A DNA stretch of 64,000 nt, taken from contig NMRB01000112.1 in the NCBI GenBank assembly GCA_002633025.1, positions 210,805 to 274,804 of the forward strand. The letters run 5' to 3'. A model generated the notes under the pieces. It saw nothing but the letters and a program-made list of their open reading frames with translations, ran no database searches and was not told where the DNA came from. This document shows positions 50,321 to 61,676 of the stretch, one piece after another. Made by a program: the position numbers and the translations under genes. The DNA comes from Notospermus geniculatus (taxonomy: Eukaryota > Nemertea > Pilidiophora > Heteronemertea > Lineidae). Every line of letters starts with the position of its first letter. The stretch's first letter is position 1.

Positions 50321-53300
50321 GTAAGGCAGAATTTGTGGCGTTGTGCTTTGGTGCCCAAGTTTACATGTAATTCACAATGGGGTTGTAGCCATTCTTTTTC
50401 TACCATTTGATGGCGCTGCGACCGTATCAACTTTTGCACTGTGACGTTGTACGGAATGTCAATGATCACACTACCGTGACGGTGACATTGTGGCTTCATG
50501 CTCGCACGTCGTATTGCCACGGAGAAAACGTCCTGAAGACAATGAAACGGCCTGACACGGTCGCAGCGACATCTTTCCGTGGAGAAGTGGCGATAACCTC
50601 ATTCATGTCAGTGGCATAACAGCCTCAAATTGTGTGGTTCATTGTATGTCACCTAATGTAAGCACTCGGTGGTCAGTACCATTTTCCCATCCGCATTAAA
50701 AATGGCATCACGGCGTCACTCATTACCAGACTCCGGCACACTGCATCATGATGCACTGTCCCGGTATACCAGGAAATGGCAAGTGGTTGAGTGTTGATTG
50801 TCATCGATGAATTAGGTAAATCATGGCGATGATCTGCTTTTGTTGTTTTCAGTTGTGACGACTTGTGCTTCTACTCCAATGGCAATGAAGTCAGCAGCCA
50901 GAGAGAGGGAATCCGTTGCACAGTTTGGCAACATTAGCAACATAGAATCGTAAGAGAACTTTGTATTCTACTAAATTGCAACCTGGCCTTTCAGTTACTT
51001 AGAATTGGCTAGACCCTACATTTCTTACATTAATAATAGGCACACCTATAATGCGTCTACCACCCTGGTGGGAATTGTAGAATGTCTGAGATGTGATTTC
51101 ATTTTAAGCACTATTTCTGCCCAAATTTACAACCTGCGGTGGTAAAAGTATCTTTCTTCTATTTTCAGTCCCGATGTTGTTGAGCTGCACAAAACATCTA
51201 AAACTGGACCAATATTGATCAGTGACTCACCTGCTAAACGCAGTATGGATAACTCGATCTTGCTGCTTGAAGATTCAATCTTGGATCAACCACAACCATC
51301 AACTAGTAAAAAAGATGCTGCCCATTGTACAAATAACAATGATTTATCCTTTCCTCTTGAAAATGGTGGTGTATACAAAGTGAAAACCAAACTGAGGTAT
51401 GTCTCACCAACGGCGCGGTCTCGCGATGAGAGACCTGCTGAAAAATATGAGGATTCGCTGCCATTTATGAAGATTACTGCCACCCAGAATGATCTCTCTT
51501 CATCATGTTCAGCACAGTCACTATTTGAGCTGAGTGACTCGGATATATTGGAGTTTACAGAAGCAGTTGAGGCTCCTAAGGGTAGTCCGAAGCCCAAAAT
51601 AGACTCACATATCAAGAAAAATCAGAGGCCTGTGGTGTCGTGTACATGTACACCTAGCAGTTCAAAAGGGATGTCTGTAATTTCAATATCAAGCACTTCT
51701 TCAGCATCATTTAGTACAGCGGATAATTTTCAGCTCACTGATTCTAGTCGGGATATTTTCAGTGTTTCTTCAAGTCAGTTAGACATTTCCTCAGATCGCT
51801 CAAAGTCTCCCTCTAAACTCTTGCCTGCTGCAACTCCTCGGCCTGTATTTCAGCTGACGCCACCTAAGCTGAAACTGAATGCTGGAAATCCGTCTGGTTT
51901 TACTTTCACCCCTCCAAAACCATTGCAGTCTGCAACAAACTCAATTCAGTCGATAACGAAGTGTCCTGCAGATAAAACGCCTCAACGTTCCCCTGCGTTG
52001 CATGCTGGTACATCTAAAACCTTTCAAGGATCGGAATTCAAGAAATCTGAAGAAGACGGTGAGTTGCCCGCGTTAGGAAGCAGAAAGTCACAACCCACAA
52101 AAGTATGCCTTTCGAAAAGTGATGACAAGGAAGTAAGGCCAGTGGTGGCGCCCACGTCTGGATCTTCACACACCTCCACTGCAACCTCATCAGGGTTTTC
52201 ATTTGCTAGTTACAATTCTCCGAGTATCTACAAAGCACCCAAGTCATCCATGAAGAAAGCTTTTCAGTCAGCAAATCACTCTACTCCTGTTGTGAAGCCT
52301 GGACATTTTCGCTCTTCCTCAGTCGGATCTCTGTATTCTGATTCCAAGAAACCTGCTGCACCTAAACTTGAACGGACAAATTCTTTGGTTGATGCACCTC
52401 CATCTAAAGAATTTGACTCCTGGTTGAAGGAAACTGGACAGAACAAGGCAGTTTGGTTCGAACATCGCAAAACTCCAAGTAAAGACAAGTCAACTTTTTC
52501 TGGCAGTTCAGCCACGAGTAGAACTCCGTCAGCTGTATCCAAAACGTCATCCTCTTCCTCAAACTCAAGTACCTCATCTCTTGGCTGGTCTGCAGTTTCA
52601 AGTAAAAATGATACTGGTGAACCTTCGGGATGCAGATGGAATGCCAAATTTGATAAAGGTCATGGCACCGCTGTGCAGCAGAAGCCGACAGTTGTTGCTT
52701 CTGATAAAAGCACCAATCGTGATGCTACAAGCACTAGACGCCAGGCAGATTATGATAAGTTAGCACGTTTGTGTCAGGTTTATCATATTTATAAAGATGG
52801 GAGGAAATCGGAAATGAGTTCTCAACGTCGTGTTCAAAATCAGGTTGGAGCAAATGGTGTCAAAGTTGTTGATACTAAGGCTGATTACAGAGACTCTAGT
52901 CATGATGCCAGAGTGAAAAAAGCCAAGAAATTATACAAAGAGGCCCGTTCCAAATATTTGGCTCTGTACGGATTTCATGAACACGGGAAAGGATGGAAAG
53001 GCGAACTTGGGTGTCCTTTGGGTAAATATTGTGATATTAAGAAAGGCACTTTTGCTAGGCGTCCAGTGCAAGAAGGAAGGCAAGCAGCTCAGGGATATCG
53101 TGTGGGGCAGGCTGGTAAACCTGCAGCCTCGGGCCGAAATCCTGCTGTTGAGAAGCTGCCATTTGCAGGAGGGGGTGCAACACCCAAAACTAATGTGGAC
53201 AAAAATGCCCCAAGTGTTAAAACTTCAGTAAAAGAACCCCCTCTGCTGAATAAACCATGTTTTACTATTGGACGAGAAGGAACTGGTGGAGGTCCAGCTT

Positions 53301-56300
53301 TACAACGGAATACAGAAGTCAGAAAAGACATTGGTGGTGCTTCAGATTCCAAAGTTGAAACAATTTCAGCTGCAAAGTCCCAATTTACAAGTGGTGCTAA
53401 AGTCAGTGATGGCTTGGGAGATGCAATCGCAAGGCCTAAAACTGGTGATACAGAAGCCAAACACCGTCAAGGGAACTTAGCTCCTAAGATCAACAATATT
53501 CCTCTTCCGCCAGCCAGGAATCCACTTGATATTCCACGCATGCCCGTTCCTGGTCATAAAGCCAATGTCAATCCTGCTAATGGTGCTATGGTCAGTGAGG
53601 GCTTTGAACAAGGTGCAGCTGCAAGGCCAAAAACTGTGTACACTTCTGCAAAACCAAATGACCGTCGTGTGAACCCTGCTCCCGAAATCAGGACTCTTCC
53701 TCCACAGCCAGCTGGGAATCCACCTGATATTCCACGCATGCCCGTTCCTGGTCATAAAGCCAATGTCAATCCTACAAGTGGTGCTATGGTCAGTGAGGGC
53801 TTTGAACAAGGTGCAGCTGCAAGGCCAAAAACTGTGTACACTTCTGCAAAACCAAATGACCGTCGTGTGAACCCTGCTCCCCAAATCAGGACTCTTCTTC
53901 CACAGCCAGCTGGGAATCCACTTGATATTCCTCGCATGCCTGTTGTCACTGTACTTGGTGATGAAGGAGCCAAGCTGAATGCTGCTAAATCCATAGTGAA
54001 AGAGACGCCCAATACCAACCGGACTCCAAAACCGTCTCAACCTCAAGAGAAACATCCAACACAAGGTCTTGATGGTAGAACCACACCAATGGCTAATCCA
54101 CCCAACCCTGTCGCAAGGGCGACTGCTCAGCCATTGGGACCAAATGATGCGGGGAAAGTCGCAGCCCAACCGAAAAATAACCCTGCATCTGATTTGGTAA
54201 GAATTTAGAAATTGATTTACTCAGACTTGTAGAATGTTCAGTGCCAAATTGACTCTGTAGACATTACTTGGTGAATTAATATACCAGTATAGCAGGAGGA
54301 AACCAGATAGCTGGGAGAAAAGCTCTGTCAAAAGTGAGTTTTTGCTTTGTGTATGATAGACGTTCATAGGATATAGGATGCATTTATTCTTTTATTGCAG
54401 GGACCTGCCCAAAGTGTGCCTGTGATAATAGAAAAAACACATGAGACAATGAATCCCCCAGTGCCTATAAGCCAAAATGAAAGGACTGCCAATAACTTGG
54501 TAGGTGTATTTCCTTAAGTTTCACGTGCAGCGTACCAGTTTTTGACTATTTTCATAGTCAGCTACTCATAGTTGGAAAGTGAATATGTTGCTGTTTCAGC
54601 CCATACTCTCTCGGCAGTTGCATGTTCTGTCAATGACCCACAAAATCTGGTTGGTGGTGCAGTCTCTGCTAAAATCACGTTTGATGGTGCATCAACTGCC
54701 TTTGGTGTCCTGCAACTTAATTTAACCCTGGCATGACTTTCAGTTGGAGGTCTTCCCAAAAGCCGACAAGAAGTACATCATAAGAAAACTCGAGGAGGGC
54801 ACCACCGAAAATGAAATTGTTACAATTTTACTTGAGATGCCTCCAGAGGCTAAGGCCAAGGTGGATAAGCCTGTAGCTGCAGCTACAGGAACCTCAAGCA
54901 CTCCAGTAAGTATACTAGAGAGACAGAGCTACCTAACCCTTTCCTAATGCTTATGCTTATGCTTATGTGTACATGTGTTGTAGAGCGCATGTTCATGTTA
55001 GAGTCTAGAATATTCTGTAGCACTCTTCAGCACTTCCTCTCATTTTAATGAGTGTTAATAACCGTTCACTTTCTGACCCCTTTTATACTCTGCTTGTTGG
55101 ATTTTCAACCAACCCTGGGACAAGCTCACAAGCCATCCCAATCCCAGGATGCTTCCACCATGTCCACTCGTGGACTGTGCTGGCGTACCACATTGGTTGG
55201 TGGTGGCTCACAATACCACATGAAGTTTCCTTACTGTGGCAGCTGAGTGGCATCTTGCTTTTTATTTCATTTTTTGAACATTTGATAATGTTTAGAGCCA
55301 AGTGCTGGCTCTGCTACCATGTGCAGTTGGTAGAGAGAGACCAGTCTCTGGCTAATAGTAATAACAACAAGACAGTAAATTTATCAGTCCGAAGGTGCCT
55401 AACCTTTGTGCTGAAATTACATAAAGTTTAGCTGACCACTTCCAGAATGGAGGCTGGTTATTCCTATCAGACAGGACAACATACCAAATGGTACACGTAA
55501 GACCCATGTTGTTTAGACTATTTGCATACCAGTAAATGTAGAGTTTATTGGTGCGGTGGGAGAGACTTGTGTCAGGGAGAAACCGATGAGTTCACTTCTT
55601 GGCCAAGTCACCACTTATGGTCTGAAAGGATCAAGTGATGGGCTGAATGAGCTGCCCTCAAGTTCCCAGAAACATTTCTGGAGTGACTTGGGTAATGATG
55701 TGAATGAAGCCCTTTGACACTACTCTACATTGATAAAGTGCTCATAAACACTTCACATCATCATTATCATCGGTATTAAAAGAAACTGAGGTCCTGTCTT
55801 TCAGAATCTTGAAGATCTACCTGATTATCTTAAAACAGTAAATCTGGTCGAGCGTCCGGCCTATACTTGGTATGCTGCTTCAGAAGTGCTTAAAAATGAA
55901 TACCTGCGGGTAAGTCGCTGGCCAATCTGCCATGTTAATCCATGTGGTGCTTATCAAAAGTTTCCTTGTGAGTTTTCCACCATTTCCCATCCTAACAACA
56001 GCTTTGTAGTTCACCTGATGAGCTCTACTGTGGTGCGGAGTCTGTCGTCGTCGTCGTCCAGCGTCTGTTAAGGCCTCCATACACTGCATGACAACTGTCG
56101 AAATGAGTCAGAACAATAGTCCGTTCGAAAATACTTCATACAACAACATTCCACAACATGTCGAAGTTTCTGATGTTTTTCGAGAACGGTGCGACACTTT
56201 GCTAGATCAAATATTGTCGAACGGACTATTGTAGTCACTCATTTCGACATTTTTCATGCAGTGTATGGAGGCCTTTAGCAAGGCATGTTTCATAACCACT

Positions 56301-59300
56301 GAGGCTATTGACTGACCTGAAATTTTGTAATGTACCCCTTGGTCAGATGACCTTACACTATCACTTGACTAGATTGTTCTAACTTGGTGTGATTTTAGGT
56401 ACATGTACCATCTTTGTGTACAGCAAATTTCGTCCCAATCAAGACAGCAGGCAGCCATCTTTGAAAATGGCCTTTGGCCCGTATCTCATGAACTACTGCA
56501 GCTAGAATGTTTCGACAAATAATGTGTATCTGGGTGTATTATCTATGTGTACAGCAAGTTTTGGCTTGTAAACGTCGTGAACAGTAGCAGCTAGCATGTT
56601 CTTTACATGTACAACGATTCAAATGTCAACATCGATTTCTTTCTCTCTTTTTTAGATATCCGTCAGTGACCTCAATAAGATTGCAAGCTTCTATAACGGC
56701 TATTACTGTCATTCAAAGAAAGCCCTTGATGATAGTCTGGCTGAAGCGAATCTTCTCCAAGGTTAGTTCCTTGAATCGAGTTTTTCGAGAACACACTGTC
56801 TGCTAAAACCTGGGGCAGAGAAGTTTAAACAAAACAAAACTCATATACCATCACTTCTTTGTCACTTTATTGAATATCTGTTTTGAAGCATTGCGATGGA
56901 ACTTTTGTAGAGTCTTTAAAATAATAGTTGTCTCAAATTCTCACTTCTGCAGAGGCCAAGACGTTAGTAAAAGGGTATTCAGCACACAGTGGAGTGATTC
57001 CGTACCCTTCTGTGAGGATCAAGCTGACAAGAGGTAGAGTTTATAAGGGACAGTTGAAAAGTGCCTGTCTTTTCTGGTCTCTCCAACTGAAAAGTGCCTG
57101 AGGAAGACCCCGGTCAAAAACTCGCTAAGTTCTGGAAGTTGACTTCTTGATATTTACGGACAGTTGAAAAGGGCTGTCTGCAAGTGCCGTGTGTGTACAT
57201 GCTGCTTCTGCTGAACAAAACTTATCTCATCCAGGGAAAAATTTCTCATTTTGTTCCAGGAAATGGTCCACCTTCTTATCAAAATTGTCGCCTGCTAGCC
57301 AAAGGACGTCAAATGAGGCCAAGCAGTACCATGTCTTTACCTTTTGAGCTGCAGAGAGAGATCCAGTACATGAAGAATCTCGAGAAGAAAGATAGTGAGG
57401 TACTTTTGAATAATCTCAGGCCTTTATATATTCCTTTTTATGTCAGACACCCTCAATTTTCAGAGGATGAATTTGGGGACACCTTGTATTTTAAATAAAT
57501 AAATATTTAAAACTCTTCCCATCCACTGGTAAAAAACAGTTTATAGTGAAGTGAAGTTCCTTGTATTTATTTTTCTCTGCAGGCAAAAGATGAAAAACTC
57601 GCCAATGAAATAAATGAGAAAGAATACGAGGAAACAGACCAGTTGATAGAGTGCGGATGTTGCTATTGTGAAGTAGCATTTGAACGTATGATACAGTGTT
57701 ATGAAGGGCATCTCTTCTGCCGTGAATGTCTCCAGCGCTATGCCCAGGAGGCTGTGTTCGGCCAGGGAAAGGTTAGTTTGGCTCTTCAAAAGAAGTTCAA
57801 TAAACTCAAGAGATTTCATGCCATGTTCGTGAAGTGAATAATGTGAATGTGATTTAATCTTCATCTTCTTATTTCAGACGATGCTATCCTGTATGACAGA
57901 TGGCTGCACTGCTTCTTTTCCACGTAGTAAGTGATGTACTACAGATCCTCCCCTTAGGCTGCAATTACACAGGGCTATACAGTATACCGGTACAGTCTAC
58001 ACAAAAGGACTATGGTTAACAATGGCTTCAAGGTCGCTAACTTTTCATGAACCTTTGTGATAACCGGCATGTCCGTATACTGTGTAGCTCTATGTAATTG
58101 CCGCCTACTAAACACCTCACTACATGTAATAATCAGTTACGGACAGCTTCTTCCAGTCCCAAATGGGATCAATGTGTTCAGACCAGGGACTTGACTTTCA
58201 TCACTCGGGTACACTAGATTTGGATTAGATGCTCTGCATGAACAATTTTTTCGGCTTATTAAGTTTCATCTATACCTTCTTCAGGTCAATTAGAATCCAC
58301 ATTATCTGAAAAAATTCTCAATCAGTATGATGACAGATGCCAAGAAGAAGCCATCAATCTTGCTGCGCTGAATAATCTTGTGAAGTAAGTGTTACCACAT
58401 GTTAGTGGTGAGGACTGCAACTTCGGATGAAGACTCAGTATCAGTGATCTCTTCTCTTTATTCGGCGTTAAGGACATCTTCATGCAACATCACTTCATTG
58501 CTTTGCTCTGTTTTTGACATCTTTGATACAACTGCTCGCAGCAACTTCCTGTCGGGTAAAAAGTTGAGCAGTTCCTCATTGCTGTTCAGTTGATATTGAT
58601 GATCAATATTCTTTCCAGATGCCCATTCTGTGATTTCAAAGCTGTGTTAGACGATGACCAACAGAAGGTGTTTGTCTGTGCAAATGAAAAGTGTGGCAAG
58701 GTAAGTTGTCTTCCTGTCTGATCTGTCATTGCAGTTTTTGACGAGTTCTTTCTTAGAAGTCGTGTGTTATTCGTATATGCTGACCTATGAAATTTGCACC
58801 ACATCCCCAAATCAACTGTGTGATAGAAAGTGTATTGCTGTCTTTTACATTGTAGTCGTCGTGTCGCTACTGCCAGATTGACTGGGAGGAACATTGGGGA
58901 AAGAGATGTGAAGAACTGGAACAGAAGGATGAGACAAAACTACGGACAGCTTTGTGAGTTTTTAGTCCTTGTGCCGTGTCAGTCGACTTAACACTAATAC
59001 CCATAACTCTTTGAACTCACCTTAGAAAGGTCTGAGAGATTCCTGAATTTGGATCTGCTTTGTTTTCAGTGAAGAGAAGATGACGATGGCCAAGATTCGC
59101 ACCTGTCATAAATGCAAAGCCAGTTTCACAAAGATCGATGGTTGTAACAAAATGACGTGCAGATGTGGAGCAAAAATGTGTTACATTTGTCGCAAACCTG
59201 ATGTGAGTTATTGTGATGGTTATTTATCAACATGATTCAAATACTGTAGACCTGGAAAATAATAGTGTCCATTTTGCATCGCATTTTGAGAAAAAGGCAA

Positions 59301-61676
59301 CTTACGTGTCCATCTACATGTGTTTTGCAATTCATTTGCCTCTTCCTCCTTTCGTGTCCTTAAAAAAGGCAGGCAAATATTTTGGGATTTACAGTATATA
59401 TCATGGCTGACGCGTGAGCATTTAAGCCCATTATTAACCACCTGTTTGAGTACTGATGGACTGTTTATCCAGATGGGTCATGATGACTTCCTTCAAAACA
59501 GACTCAGCACCAACTAAGTACTCATTGTATCGTTATAATACTCCGATTCACTTTATAGATCGATTATAATCATTTTTGTCGGCATCCGAGGTCACCAAAA
59601 AAGGACTGCAAAGTGTGCAACACGTGTTCATTGTGGAGCAATCCTGAGGTAAGTTTGTCTTGATTTGCATTTATGACAGTAAGGCCAGACTTTTTTTATA
59701 AGTTGGTTCGCGGATCCGCCGCCTGGGAAAAGGCTGGGAACAAGAAAAAAATAAAATCACTTTTTTTCACAGTTCTCAGGGCCGCCGCCCCGAAATATGC
59801 CAAAATGAAAAAAAAAATTAAAATTTTATTTTTATTTTTATCCCGCCCGTCGATCCTGTAAAGATCCTGGCGGTGGATCGTTGGCTGATTTCAGTGCCAG
59901 TAGTCCCTGTGCTCTATTGTAATGAAAATTTTACCTTCAGTAAATAAACTTCAGGCACAAAATGCATAACTTTGTCTTGCCATCTCATCATTATCGAATC
60001 TTCTTAGCATCTTCTAAGCAAACTAGGCCTATAGTTACAGTTCCGACGGAGCTATCCATCCACTTGAGCCGCCTGACGATGTTTTGGCGGGAAGCCAAAA
60101 GAGACCAGTGACCATGGTGACTCAATTCCTGGAACTCCACGTGTGTTGGCTACTCGCCAAGATGCAGTGACATGACCTATTTAGTGCTGCATCATCCAAT
60201 GGGTGAGGGGATACCACAATGGGATTCCCATGACATCATTGGCAACTATATTTGGCACACCATGTGCANAAAGGCAGGCAAATATTTTGGGATTTACAGT
60301 ATATATCATGGCTGACGCGTGAGCATTTAAGCCCATTATTAACCACCTGTTTGAGTACTGATGGACTGTTTATCCAGATGGGTCATGATGACTTCCTTCA
60401 AAACAGACTCAGCACCAACTAAGTACTCATTGTATCGTTATAATACTCTGATTCACTTTATAGATCGATTATAATCATTTTTGTCGGCATCCGAGGTCGC
60501 CAAAAAAGGACTGCAAAGTGTGCAACACGTGTTCATTGTGGAGCAATCCTGAGGTAAGTTTGTCTTGATTTGCATTTATGACAGTAACTAAGGGGCATGT
60601 GTAAATCTACCTCTCCACATACCGGTAAATGTGTTCACTGAACACAGCATTCTGAACTCGGATATGACAACACCCTGTAGGTCTGCTGGTGTTAGCCTTT
60701 TTCGGCCCTCAGCGGGAGGATGACATCCCACAGAACCTACCATTCCTGTTGCCCGTGGACCTTTTCTGCAGAGGAGAGCCGCTGATTCCTGGCCGTTGTG
60801 ATGTTATTTTGGTGTACACTGGTGGTGGAGCCTGGGGACTTTAGATAAACTAATGTTAGTTCACGAAAAAACAAACCGCTGCTGCACCAGTTGCTTTCAA
60901 GTCAGTAGGCTGGATGGTGTCCTCCCCGGACATTGACGTGGGTGTAGCTTGGAACTAAAAAGATATGTTGTTGTATTCAGATATGACAAAAGCGTTTTGT
61001 TCTGTTTTCAGGAGGATGATGAGAGAGCGTTACAGGAAGTCCGAAAAGAAGCGAACAAGGCCAGGAAAGAAAAAGGTTAGTTTTTATCAACTGAGGCTGT
61101 CAAGTGCATTGCATCTCTAGGGCTACAAGGTGTTGAACCCTTCTCAGAGTCAGACACATAGGTCAAATGAACAGAAGCTAACGTATAGTATGTCTGTCAT
61201 TTTCAGGCTTTGAAGAGGAAAAACTAATCGGAGCGCCGGATGAGCCAGCACGGAAAAAACCAAAGTATGGCCCAACTCCTGCTGCGGCTGCTGCAGGCGT
61301 ACCACCAATGCCACTCCTACCACCACCACCACCACTACCACCACCACCACCACAACCACCAATTCCACTCCCGGGTTTTCCACCCGGTATGTGGGATAAT
61401 CAGAGGGAAGCACTTGAACAGTTGAGAAATGAGCTAGAAATGGCAGCTGAAAGAATGCGGCGTCCCCCAAGGCCACAGGGACCTCCTGGAGCATTTCAGG
61501 ATCAGTTTATGGGAGGAAATCCGGTGCCTATACCTCCAAGACCAATGGCAGATTTTCGTCCTCGTTATATGGATCCGTTTGCACCGCCAAATCCACCTCC
61601 ACGAATACCTCCACAAGTGCCATTTCGCCCCCAAGTTGCACATCAACGTGGCGGTAGGAGACCGCATCAACCGTGA
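50112..61676 (+). CDS. RNF216: RNF216/TRIAD3-like RBR E3 ubiquitin ligase (5' end incomplete)
   Basis: RNF216 is a cytosolic RING-between-RING ligase; the mammalian protein assembles K63-linked ubiquitin chains. Exons: 50112-50320, 50853-50949, 51169-54196, 54401-54499, 54744-54905, 55805-55909, 56656-56761, 56953-57033, 57260-57399, 57583-57771, 57878-57926, 58285-58384, 58619-58700, 58856-58953, 59070-59202, 59559-59648, 61012-61075, 61207-61676. All phases fit, giving about 1766 residues before the missing first exon. Exon 50112 starts with one base of a split codon, so an upstream start exon must exist; none was found. RING1 ([30 protein letters not shown]), IBR ([29 protein letters not shown]) and RING2 ([28 protein letters not shown]) are followed by HFCRHPRSP and [12 protein letters not shown], as in human RNF216. 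The predicted catalytic cysteine of RING2 is in GCNKM at 59143-59145. The C-terminus is proline-rich, as in the human protein. Exon 59559-59648 has a second copy at 60464-60553. Confidence 0.93.
50853..50949 (+). CDS. RNF216: RNF216 coding exon (97 bases)
   Basis: Between TTGTTTTCAG and TC|GTAAGA; encodes [19 protein letters not shown] and then [12 protein letters not shown]. It has no known motif. Phases 1 and 2 match both neighbours, so the frame is fixed even though the sequence is unremarkable. Confidence 0.75.
51169..54196 (+). CDS. RNF216: RNF216 giant exon encoding a low-complexity, Ser/Pro/Lys-rich region
   Basis: One exon of 3028 bases (1009 codons) with no stop, from acceptor ATTTTCAG to donor TTG|GTAAGA. 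The first two thirds are Ser/Thr/Pro/Lys-rich and probably disordered. Around 52750-53040 is a more ordered basic block ([19 protein letters not shown], then [20 protein letters not shown]) that I do not recognise. The last part contains tandem protein repeats (see 53383-53945). Vertebrate RNF216 also has a long disordered N-terminal half, but I see no clear residue-level match to it here. Confidence 0.85.
53383..53945 (+). repeat. Three tandem ~200-base coding repeats inside the RNF216 giant exon
   Basis: Units of about 67 residues follow the scheme GA-VS-G-(15)-ARPKT-(20)[18 protein letters not shown]. Units 2 (from 53579) and 3 (from about 53780) are nearly identical in DNA, differing by a few bases; unit 1 (from 53396) is diverged ([27 protein letters not shown]). 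The frame is preserved, so this is a coding minisatellite, with the last duplication recent. Confidence 0.85.
54744..54905 (+). CDS. RNF216: RNF216 exon with a CUE-like helical segment
   Basis: [19 protein letters not shown] and then [14 protein letters not shown] resembles a CUE/UBA-like fold (L..FP.....I...L......I...LL). It aligns in style with the segment in human RNF216 that reads ARFPDVANGFIEEIIHF and later CNFLLENP. A ubiquitin-binding role is inference. Confidence 0.8.
56018..56600 (-). mobile_element. Diverged inverted copy of the 17925-18975 element, in RNF216 intron 6
   Basis: Starts GAGCTCTACTGTGGTGCGGA, has a (GTC)n tract, then after the inserted MITE GCAAGGCATGTTTCATAACC, CTATTGA...TGACCTGAAA and TACCCCTTGGTCAGATGACC. 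These match the reverse complement of the 3' part of 17925-18975 in the same order. Confidence 0.65.
56071..56274. mobile_element. 204-bp MITE (PIF/Harbinger-like) nested in the repeat at 56018-56600
   Basis: TIR AGGCCTCCATACACTGCATG with the inverse at the right. TTA flanks both sides (56068-56070; 56275-56277). Inner arms GTCGAAATGAGT and ACAATAGTCCGTTCGA. A three-base TTA duplication suits the PIF/Harbinger superfamily. Confidence 0.82.
57583..59202 (+). CDS. RNF216: RNF216 RING1-IBR-RING2 exon block (six exons)
   Basis: Exons 57583-57771, 57878-57926, 58285-58384, 58619-58700, 58856-58953 and 59070-59202 encode the catalytic RBR module. Zinc-ligand pairs are visible in [42 protein letters not shown] and CYIC. 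RBR ligases load ubiquitin on a RING2 cysteine, here the one following DG in GCNKMTC. Each boundary has a canonical GT-AG pair. Confidence 0.93.
57957..58107. mobile_element. ~151-bp foldback element in RNF216 intron
   Basis: Arms GGCTGCAATTACACAGGGCT, ATACAGTATACCGG and the inverse CCGTATACTGTGTAGC, CTATGTAATTGCCGCC. Related to 2875-2998. Confidence 0.7.
59365..59682 (+). repeat. 318-base direct repeat around an RNF216 exon, copy 1
   Basis: Begins AAAGGCAGGCAAATATTTTG and ends TTTATGACAGTAA. The block at 60270-60587 is the same length and differs at only two positions (C/T in the intron, A/G synonymous in the exon). Confidence 0.95.
59559..59648 (+). CDS. RNF216: RNF216 post-RING2 zinc-ligand exon, copy 1
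   Basis: Thirty codons, phase 0 at both ends: [13 protein letters not shown] and then [17 protein letters not shown]. The matching human segment reads YDHFCQHPRSP. This is the true continuation of exon 59070-59202. Confidence 0.9.
60270..60587 (+). repeat. 318-base direct repeat around an RNF216 exon, copy 2
   Basis: The left border coincides with an N at 60269, pointing to a contig join. The sequence 59683-60268 between the copies has no coding content. Confidence 0.95.
60464..60553 (+). pseudogene. RNF216 post-RING2 exon, second copy (probable assembly duplicate)
   Basis: Identical to exon 59559-59648 except one synonymous change (TCA to TCG). It lies in a 318-base block repeated with only two differences; the second block begins one base after an N at 60269. 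If real and spliced it would add 30 residues in frame and repeat the HFCRHP and CKVCNTC ligands, which would probably disturb the fold. A retained second haplotype or mis-joined contig is more likely than a biological duplication. Confidence 0.75.
61207..61676 (+). CDS. RNF216: RNF216 terminal exon, proline-rich C-terminus
   Basis: From acceptor ATTTTCAG to TGA at 61674-61676. Encodes [19 protein letters not shown], an alanine/proline linker with runs of five prolines, a predicted helix ([20 protein letters not shown]), and an Arg/Pro-rich tail ending RRPHQP. Human RNF216 also ends in a Pro/Met-rich, RPRH-like tail. The CCA-rich DNA makes the opposite strand look like a valine-rich ORF, which is only a shadow. 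Confidence 0.88.

Noticed and set aside
53477-54169. 230-codon minus-strand ORF with internal repeats
   Set aside because: Shadow of the repeat region of the RNF216 giant exon on the other strand.
61150-61494. Minus-strand ORF with a long valine run
   Set aside because: Reverse reading of the CCA-rich proline codons in the RNF216 last exon.
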